From a bacterium (lineage in GTDB: Bacteria; Patescibacteriota; Saccharimonadia; CAILAD01; BJGX01), in assembly GCA_029778565.1 (NCBI GenBank), contig JAKOQC010000453.1:1-54825 (forward strand): a stretch of 54,825 nt of DNA, given 5' to 3'. The notes beneath the pieces were generated by a model. The model did no database searches. It was not told the DNA's origin and saw nothing but the letters and a program-made list of their open reading frames with translations. Within the stretch, counting starts at the first letter, position 1. Each line of letters begins with the position of its first letter. Below are positions 48,225 to 54,825 of the stretch, in pieces. The position numbers were made by a program, and so were the translations under genes.

Positions 48225-49325
48225 CTAGCTACGTAAAGGCATTATTATATGAATATATTCTGAATGATATTTACCTTCAGGTTTTACTACACATGGCTCT
48301 AACTTATCAGTAAATGATAGTTGTAGGGTGTCTTTTTTAATCGCATTAGCAGCATCTAATAAATAGCGGGCATTTACATTAATAGAAATAGGGTTTCCAG
48401 ATACTTTAGCTGGTATCTTAGACGAATTTGTTCCAATATCACTAGCCTTAGAATTAATAACCAATTCTTTTGCATCAACTACCAATTCTATACTATGGGC
48501 ATTTTCTCGTGAGAAGAGGGAGGCAATCTTAATTGCTCGAATTAATTCTTTCTTTTCGAGCACAACATGTGTAGTTGAGGATTCTGGAATGATCTTTTTA
48601 TAGTCTGGGTATTGACCTTCTATAAGTTGGCTAATAATTTGAGCTTGTCCGAGTTCGAAAATAATTTCTGTTTCACTTAGTTGTATAGTAACTTCTTCAG
48701 GGGACAAAATCGAAGCTACCCGAATTACTTCTGAAAGAGTAGAGGCAGGCACGATTACTGATATATCCTCGCTCGACTTAATAGGTAGAGTATTCTGAGC
48801 TAATCGATAACTATCGGTGCCAGCTAGAAGCAGCTGTTGGTTAGTTATATTCACTAAAACACCGGCTAAAATTGGGCGTGATTCATCTATACTGACGGCG
48901 GGTAGAATTTCTTCAACTGAGCTAACAAATACTTCTAAGGGGAGAGTAATGGTATTTTTTGTGGTAATCTGTGGAATTTGCGGAAAATCACTCGCATTTA
49001 GCCCATTCATTTCGGCTTCAAAACCATCAGTTCGTAAGATTATATTATCTTTATTAGAAGTAAGTTGAATCTTATCTTCATTTAATGAATGAATAATATC
49101 AAAAAATAAGCGAGCGGGGAGAGAACAGCTACCTTCTTCTTCTACCTTTGCAGGTAAGTTATAGCGCACCGAAAGCTCGAGATTTGTAGCTTGGAGTTCT
49201 ACCATACCTTTTTTTGCTAATACAAGAATATTACCAAGTATTGGTAGACTATTAGTAGGCTGGACAATTCGAGAGGTTATCGAAAGACCTGTATCTATGT
49301 TTTGTTGTAATAAAGAAACCCTCAT
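48225..49325 (-). CDS. dnaN: DNA polymerase III beta subunit
   Basis: SLPILGNILVLAKKGMVELQATNLELSVRY; SIDESRPILAGVLV. Confidence 0.96.
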   Translation of the reverse strand: MRVSLLQQNIDTGLSITSRIVQPTNSLPILGNILVLAKKGMVELQATNLELSVRYNLPAKVEEEGSCSLPARLFFDIIHSLNEDKIQLTSNKDNIILRTDGFEAEMNGLNASDFPQIPQITTKNTITLPLEVFVSSVEEILPAVSIDESRPILAGVLVNITNQQLLLAGTDSYRLAQNTLPIKSSEDISVIVPASTLSEVIRVASILSPEEVTIQLSETEIIFELGQAQIISQLIEGQYPDYKKIIPESSTTHVVLEKKELIRAIKIASLFSRENAHSIELVVDAKELVINSKASDIGTNSSKIPAKVSGNPISINVNARYLLDAANAIKKDTLQLSFTDKLEPCVVKPEGKYHSEYIHIIMPLRS

Positions 49326-49328
49326 AAC

Positions 49329-49602
49329 TAATATTGTACTAGATTAAATAAGTGATAGTAGTAATAGGGCCTGTGGAATTTGTGGATAATAGTATTTTTG
49401 GCTTTTATTACGGTTAAAATGACCATTTCTCTATTGTGGCTAAATTGTGAATTACATAAGGAAAAATTGTGTGCAAGTGGCGAGTTATACAGAGGGGTAA
49501 GTTTAGACTGAGTTTGTCTGTGTAAAAATATACCTTTTCTACACAAATCTTGCACAAGACTTACACACAATTCCCACAACTTATACACATACTTTTCCAC
49601 AA
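49329..49602. other. oriC: Candidate replication origin (oriC), dnaA-dnaN intergenic region
   Basis: DnaA boxes TGTGGATAA 49381-49389, TTATACACA 49581-49589, TTTTCCACA 49593-49601 and further near-matches; AT-rich. Confidence 0.82.
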
Positions 49603-50961
49603 TTAGAATATCTCAGCCTTTAGTTTATTTATATCTGCAGCTAAATCTGTGTCTGTAGGTATTGTTTTTTCGAGTTTTTTCACCCCGTGCATAATAGTTG
49701 TATGATCTCTCCCGCCTAACTTAGAAGCAATAATAGGGAAACTAAGGTGGAGTTCGGTACGCATAAAATACATTGCTACCTGACGAGGTAAAACAATTTC
49801 TTTATTTCGGCGAGTGCCAGTAATTTCGTCATAAGAGATGTTGTAGTAACTGGCAGTTTTTTGCAGTATATCCTTTACCTCCACCCGTTTTTTTTGTTTA
49901 TTCTGCTCACCAAGTGCTATTTCGGCTACCTCAAAAGTTAATTCTGTATTATGGGCAAGGCAATATCCTAATACTTTTGTGAGTGCACCTTCTAATTCTC
50001 GAATATTCATTTCTGCAGAACGGGCAATTAAGTCTGCTACTGATTCATCGAGTGTAATACCCTTATCTTGAGCTTTTTGCATAACAATAGCAATTCGTGT
50101 TTCTAAATCTGGTGGTTGAATATCTGCCACCATTCCCCACTCAAATCGAGATCGTAATCGTTCTTCCAGGGTAGGAATTTCTTTTGGAGGTCTATCAGAG
50201 CACAGTACTATCTGTTTATTATTCTGATGAAGGCTATTAAAGGTATGAAAGAACTCTTCTTGGGTTTTTTCGGCACCAGCAATAAATTGCATATCATCAA
50301 CTAACAGAACGTCTACCTCTCGATACTTATTGGTAAATTTTTCTCCTTTGCGTATTGCTTGTACAAACTCACTTATTATCTGCTCACTAGTTACATACAC
50401 CGTTCTCGTGTCTGGATTAAGTTTGAGGATTTCTGTATTAATAGCCCACATAAGGTGTGTCTTTCCAACCCCAGCAGGACCATAAAGAAAGAGAGGGTTA
50501 TAGGCGGTACCAGGCTTCTCTACTACTAATTGCGCAGCTGAGAAGGCTAGTCGATTGCCTGAGCCAACAATAAAGTTAGAAAAGTTATATTTACTCTGAA
50601 AAGGTGTATTTGAACTAGATGGTTGAGTTTCGTTAGTTGGTAAAGGTGATTCTTGAGTATTTTTGTCTTTATTATTACTAGGTTGAGGAGTTGGTGATTG
50701 AGGTTTACTAATTTTACCTATACTAAATATTAGTTTTTCTACTGGGTGATCAATATTTGCAAAAGCATCAAGTATATCTTGGTAAAACTTAGTTTCTAGA
50801 TAATGTTTTGTCATGTAGTTTGGCACCCGAACATGGGCTGTATTTTTTGTAATTGACTCAACCTGAGTTGGTGCAATCCAAGTAGAGAAGTTAGCCGAAG
50901 AGAGTGATAATTGTAAATTACCACGCACTAATTCCCATAGCTTAGCTTCTGAGTTTTTCAC
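49603..50961 (-). CDS. dnaA: Chromosomal replication initiator DnaA (GTG start VKNSEAKLWE proposed; ORF extends to 51018)
   Basis: NPLFLYGPAGVGKTHLMWAI; DVLLVDDMQFIAG; RDHTTIMHGVKKLE. Confidence 0.97.
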   Translation of the reverse strand: MKNSEAKLWELVRGNLQLSLSSANFSTWIAPTQVESITKNTAHVRVPNYMTKHYLETKFYQDILDAFANIDHPVEKLIFSIGKISKPQSPTPQPSNNKDKNTQESPLPTNETQPSSSNTPFQSKYNFSNFIVGSGNRLAFSAAQLVVEKPGTAYNPLFLYGPAGVGKTHLMWAINTEILKLNPDTRTVYVTSEQIISEFVQAIRKGEKFTNKYREVDVLLVDDMQFIAGAEKTQEEFFHTFNSLHQNNKQIVLCSDRPPKEIPTLEERLRSRFEWGMVADIQPPDLETRIAIVMQKAQDKGITLDESVADLIARSAEMNIRELEGALTKVLGYCLAHNTELTFEVAEIALGEQNKQKKRVEVKDILQKTASYYNISYDEITGTRRNKEIVLPRQVAMYFMRTELHLSFPIIASKLGGRDHTTIMHGVKKLEKTIPTDTDLAADINKLKAEIF

Positions 50962-51008
50962 TCTTTTTCTCACCCCTTCTTTACTCTCTATAATAATCGC
51001 AAAAAAAG

Positions 51009-51065
51009 TTTTCCACAACCAAACAAAAACCAGAAATAAATATTTAACCGAGAGCTTGTGGAAAA
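51009..51065. promoter_or_regulatory. Inverted pair of DnaA-box-like sites upstream of dnaA
   Basis: TTTTCCACAA 51009-51018 and TTGTGGAAAA 51056-51065. Confidence 0.6.
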
Positions 51066-51120
51066 AATAGTGTATTTACATTGACTAATAGAAAAAAAAT
51101 CTGTAGTATATATAAGACCT

Positions 51121-51258
51121 ATGAGTAAAAAAACCTACCAACCAAAGAAACGCTATCGATCTCGAGTACATGGCTTTTTTGCAAGAATGAGCACACGTCA
51201 AGGTCGGGCAGTACTAAAACGTCGTAAACTAAAAGGCCGAAAAAAGATTTCTGCCTAA
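51121..51258 (+). CDS. rpmH: 50S ribosomal protein L34 (missing from ORF track)
   Basis: [45 protein letters not shown]. Confidence 0.97.
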   Translation: MSKKTYQPKKRYRSRVHGFFARMSTRQGRAVLKRRKLKGRKKISA

Positions 51259-51265
51259 TATTTTG

Positions 51266-51601
51266 ATGGAACCACTCCGAAAAAAGGTAGAATTTGCAAA
51301 AACCTATCGGCTTGGTAAATCTATTCGAACACCTGATTTTACAATTAAAGTACTAAAAGTAAAAGAACCAGTTATTAAGCTTGGTATTGTTGTACCTAAG
51401 AAGGTGAGTAAGAAAGCAGTGGTACGAAACCGGGCTCGCAGAAGGGTACGAGAAATTATTAGAAAAAACATTTCATTGGCGACACCTGGTTTTTTCGTTA
51501 TAGTAAATATATACAACGATCTTACTGGTCTTAATCATAATGATCTAGAAAGGAATATTATTCAAAGTTTAGTAAGTCTTAAGGTATTTAGAACTAAATG
51601 A
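51266..51601 (+). CDS. rnpA: Ribonuclease P protein component
   Basis: LGIVVPKKVSKKAVVRNRARRRVREIIRKN; synteny rpmH-rnpA. Confidence 0.95.
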   Translation: MEPLRKKVEFAKTYRLGKSIRTPDFTIKVLKVKEPVIKLGIVVPKKVSKKAVVRNRARRRVREIIRKNISLATPGFFVIVNIYNDLTGLNHNDLERNIIQSLVSLKVFRTK

Positions 51602-51849
51602 AACCAATTATTATCTCATCAATCAATCTTTACCAAAAAACCCTTTCACCAGACCATGGTCTATTAAAATCGCGTTATCCTTATGGCTTTTGTCGTCATT
51701 ACCCTAGCTGTAGTGAATACACTAAACAAGCCTTTATTCACCAACCACTCTTAAAAGCTGTTGGTTTGAGTACAAAACGAATACTTAGCTGTAATCCGTT
51801 TGCCAAGCCCCGTGTTGATATGAGTTATTTACCTAAGGAGATGCAATGA
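51598..51849 (+). CDS. yidD: Membrane protein insertion efficiency factor
   Basis: LYQKTLSPDHG..YGFCRHYPSCSEYTKQAF. Confidence 0.93.
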   Translation: MKPIIISSINLYQKTLSPDHGLLKSRYPYGFCRHYPSCSEYTKQAFIHQPLLKAVGLSTKRILSCNPFAKPRVDMSYLPKEMQ

Positions 51850-52670
51850 GTCCAATTTTTCATTTATTACAAGTAATTTTTCTACAACCACTATTAAACC
51901 TACTCTTTTTAATCTATGGACTCATTCCTGGGCACGACTTCGGGGTAAGTGTTATTATTCTTACACTTATTATTCGTTTTGCGCTTTGGCCACTTACATC
52001 TAAACAACTAAGAAGCCAAAAGAAAATGCAATCCTTACAACCAGAAATTGCTAAGCTTAAGCAAAAAGCTAATGGTGATAAGGCTCTCGAATCTCAAATG
52101 CTTATGGAGCTTTATAAAGAAAAAGAAATTTCTCCATTCTCGGCCTGTTTACCAGTATTACTACAATTTCCTTTTCTTATCGCTTTATACTTTGTTTTTC
52201 GTGCTGCTACGCAAAACACTGCCGAGTTATCTCAATTACTCTACCTACCAATCCAACATCTCTCAGCAGTACAATCAATTATTCAAGATCCAGCAAGTTT
52301 TCACCCTACATTGTTTGGTGTAATTTCAATGTCAAACCCAAGTATCCCACTTGCCATTCTCGCTGGTGTTACACAGTTCTTGCAAGTACAAATGATAACA
52401 CCCAAACAAACTGATAAATCAGACCCAACCGCTGCTGCGACCAGAATGATGAACTATGTATTCCCGCTTATTACTATCTTTATAGCCTGGAAACTCCCAG
52501 CTGCCCTGCCACTATACTGGCTAACCGCTAATTTAGTTTCTATATTACAACAGAAAGTTGTTATGGGTGAGGAAGTAGAAGAGATGGAAGAAGTAACGGT
52601 GGTGAAAAAGATTGCCGAGCCAAGGAAGCAGAAAACTAAAAGTTCTGCAAAGCGTCGTGGTGGAAAGTAA
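51846..52670 (+). CDS. yidC: Membrane protein insertase YidC/Oxa1
   Basis: IPGHDFGVSVIILTLIIRFALWPLTSKQLRSQKKMQSLQPEI. Confidence 0.95.
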   Translation: MSPIFHLLQVIFLQPLLNLLFLIYGLIPGHDFGVSVIILTLIIRFALWPLTSKQLRSQKKMQSLQPEIAKLKQKANGDKALESQMLMELYKEKEISPFSACLPVLLQFPFLIALYFVFRAATQNTAELSQLLYLPIQHLSAVQSIIQDPASFHPTLFGVISMSNPSIPLAILAGVTQFLQVQMITPKQTDKSDPTAAATRMMNYVFPLITIFIAWKLPAALPLYWLTANLVSILQQKVVMGEEVEEMEEVTVVKKIAEPRKQKTKSSAKRRGGK

Positions 52671-53097
52671 GACACTTGCTAAAGAAGTAGTAGGTGATAT
52701 TCTTGAACGTTTAGGAGTAAGTTATACAATTACTGATTCTGAAGAAAATGAGATTACGATTGATAGTCCAGATCATGCATTATTAATAGGTAAAAAAGGT
52801 GACAATCTCCGTTCTTTGCAACATCTTGTAAATAGTATTATGAAACGTCAAGATCCTAATACGGAATGGTGTGTAATAGACGTGGCTGGATATAAGAAAG
52901 AGCGTATCGAAAAGCTTCGATCTATTGCCGAAAGTATTGCTAAAGAAGTTGTTATAAGCGGTAGACCAAAGCGTTTGCCTGCCATGAATTCTTTCGAGCG
53001 TAGAGCAATTCATACCTACTTAGCCGAAAACCAAGATGTTACAACCGAGAGTGAAGGCCAAGAACCAAACCGATCAATCGTTGTTAAAAAAGCCTAA
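52654..53097 (+). CDS. jag: Jag/KhpB-like KH-R3H RNA-binding protein (start uncertain; ORF opens at 52612)
   Basis: HALLIGKKGDNLRSLQHLVN; R3H-like RPKRLPAMNSFERRAIH. Confidence 0.9.
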   Translation, partial: VVVESKTLAKEVVGDILERLGVSYTITDSEENEITIDSPDHALLIGKKGDNLRSLQHLVNSIMKRQDPNTEWCVIDVAGYKKERIEKLRSIAESIAKEVVISGRPKRLPAMNSFERRAIHTYLAENQDVTTESEGQEPNRSIVVKKA

Positions 53098-53100
53098 ATT

Positions 53101-54486
53101 TTGTTCGGTAAAAACATGATAGATTCTAATGAACAAACAATTGCAGCTTTAGCTACACCCGCCGGATCTGGTGCGTTAGCGATTATTCGTGTATCTGGTA
53201 ATCGATCAAAGGAAGTACTTACGAAGTTTTTTAAACCACTTAGCGGCAAAAAATTACAACCACGTGTGCTTCAACTTGGCTGGTTACATGATGGAGAAAA
53301 TACTTTAGACCAGGCTATGGCGGTATATATGCCAAATCCAAATAGTTATACAGGTGAAGATGTTGTAGAGCTCCATTTACATGGTTCTCCAGCAATTACC
53401 CAGACAGTATTAACCAAGATTATTCACTTACCTGGAATTCGACAGGCAGAACCAGGAGAGTTTACTCGGCGAGCTTTTTTAAGTGGAAAAATGGATCTTG
53501 TTCAGGCAGAGGCAGTGGCTGAGTTAATTGGTGCGCAAAATCAACGTTCTGCTAAGCAAGCTAGTAGTATATTAAACGGCGAACTTTCAAACCGTATTGA
53601 AGAATTAAAAAATCAAATTATTTCTCTGAGTGCTTATTACATTGCTAACCTTGATTTTTCAGAAGAAGATATCCCGGCGATATCGAATGAGCAGGCAATA
53701 CAAACAGTAAGTGAGGTTCAGCAACAAATAGAGACTATTATTAATAATAGTAAATACCAAACAATTCTGAGAGAAGGTTTTAGGGTAGCTCTGGTGGGAT
53801 TACCAAATGCAGGTAAAAGTACTTTGCTTAATACCCTTCTAGGCTATAACAGAGCACTTGTTACTGATATAGCTGGAACCACACGTGATATTATCTCAGA
53901 ATCTATCACTATTAATGATATGCAATTTGTTCTTACAGATACCGCCGGTCTTCATGTAAGCCAAGACACTGTTGAACAACTGGGTATAGAGAGAACAAAA
54001 CAAGAGATTAGTAAAAGTGATATTGTATTGTTATTAATCGAGCCAGGTAAACAAGCAGAAACCCAGAAATATTTAGAAGATAATAATCTACTTACCCCTC
54101 TTAAACAAAGTAAAGTCTTGGTAGTATTTACTAAATCTGATATTACCACCGAGCCGATTAGTACGTTCTTTTCTGGGTTTACTGCTATTACAATTAGCTC
54201 GCAAGATAGTCAGTTAGTAAAGAAACTTACAGATGTACTCACAGGCCTTACAGAAGATATTCATATCGAGAGTGTTCAGCTACTTACAAATAGACAATTA
54301 GCATTGTTTAAAAAAGCATCCAAGCAACTGAGATATATTCAAACCTTACTAACAGATCAACAGAGTGATGATATTATTCTTGTAGAGCTACAAAATCTTG
54401 TTGAGATATTTAATTCACTCAGTGGTAAACAAACTTCCAGTGAGATGATAAATGAAGTCTTTAGTAACTTTTGTATTGGTAAATAA
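53101..54486 (+). CDS. mnmE: tRNA modification GTPase MnmE (TTG start or ATG at 53116)
   Basis: ATPAGSGALAIIRVSG; GLPNAGKSTLLNTLLG; C-terminal CIGK. Confidence 0.97.
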   Translation: MFGKNMIDSNEQTIAALATPAGSGALAIIRVSGNRSKEVLTKFFKPLSGKKLQPRVLQLGWLHDGENTLDQAMAVYMPNPNSYTGEDVVELHLHGSPAITQTVLTKIIHLPGIRQAEPGEFTRRAFLSGKMDLVQAEAVAELIGAQNQRSAKQASSILNGELSNRIEELKNQIISLSAYYIANLDFSEEDIPAISNEQAIQTVSEVQQQIETIINNSKYQTILREGFRVALVGLPNAGKSTLLNTLLGYNRALVTDIAGTTRDIISESITINDMQFVLTDTAGLHVSQDTVEQLGIERTKQEISKSDIVLLLIEPGKQAETQKYLEDNNLLTPLKQSKVLVVFTKSDITTEPISTFFSGFTAITISSQDSQLVKKLTDVLTGLTEDIHIESVQLLTNRQLALFKKASKQLRYIQTLLTDQQSDDIILVELQNLVEIFNSLSGKQTSSEMINEVFSNFCIGK

Positions 54487-54825
54487 CTAATCAGTTATTG
54501 GGAAATCGAGTGAGCTTTGGTAGTACGTATGTACAGTATCGGTTTTTATTACTTTACCATTTAGGTCTAATACATCACGGTAAAATACTGTATGTGAGGG
54601 GATAGTTGGGTCAGAATTACCACTTACAAATTCTGGCCCGCGGATAACTCCTGATTTAGTCTTTGTGCCATAGAAATCAAACTTTAAGGTTGTGCCATAC
54701 ATTTGTGTTTGAATAAGAATATAATGGCCGGTGTCATTTAAAAACTTCATATCTACTTGTGGATAGTAGATAGTAGCATCCACCCCCGGGACGCCGTAAG
54801 GGGCGGTGTAGTAGCTAATTGCAAA
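54487..54825 (-). CDS. VanW-family protein, C-terminal part (truncated at window edge)
   Basis: Minus-strand frame open to edge: FAISYYTAPYGVPGVDATIYYPQVDMKFLNDTGHYILIQTQMYG. Confidence 0.85.
   Translation of the reverse strand, partial: FAISYYTAPYGVPGVDATIYYPQVDMKFLNDTGHYILIQTQMYGTTLKFDFYGTKTKSGVIRGPEFVSGNSDPTIPSHTVFYRDVLDLNGKVIKTDTVHTYYQSSLDFPITD

Noticed and set aside
49328-49600. 90-aa ORF in the oriC region
   Set aside because: Overlaps DnaA boxes and AT-rich origin sequence; composition not protein-like.

Overview
The window looks like a chromosomal segment around oriC of a Patescibacteria/CPR bacterium, most likely Candidatus Saccharibacteria (TM7). That assignment is inferred from gene content: dnaA-dnaN-recF, rpmH-rnpA-yidD-yidC-jag-mnmE, a CPR-style PrgI/TraC/VirB4 type IV secretion locus, paired FemAB-like ligases and minimal housekeeping genes. 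Most of the window is AT-rich. The left 21 kb carries discrete, very GC-rich transcription units: a serine recombinase abutting tRNA-Ser at the left edge, two orphan ORFs with near-saturated GC3 (17975-18265 and 19555-20427), and two apparent noncoding RNAs (about 13618-13950 and 14997-15769). Apart from the recombinase, each has its own canonical AT-rich sigma70 promoter, and all of these except the recombinase have a Rho-independent terminator. The most interesting candidates are: (i) the ~770-nt structured RNA upstream of groESL, closed by a terminal helix and carrying an 11-nt perfect anti-16S-tail complement; (ii) the ~330-nt RNA with two CUCCUCCC loops; (iii) the GC-rich orphan protein cassettes, one flanked by 14-nt direct repeats and one with a three-way-junction RNA in its 3' UTR; (iv) a CCCGTTA...TAACGGG-ATG leader hairpin shared by two genes; (v) a T4SS locus with four pilin paralogs (one an internal duplication) and a four-domain peptidoglycan hydrolase. 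No BLAST, HMM, Rfam or folding tools were available. Product calls rest on motif recognition and RNA structures on manual base-pair inspection.
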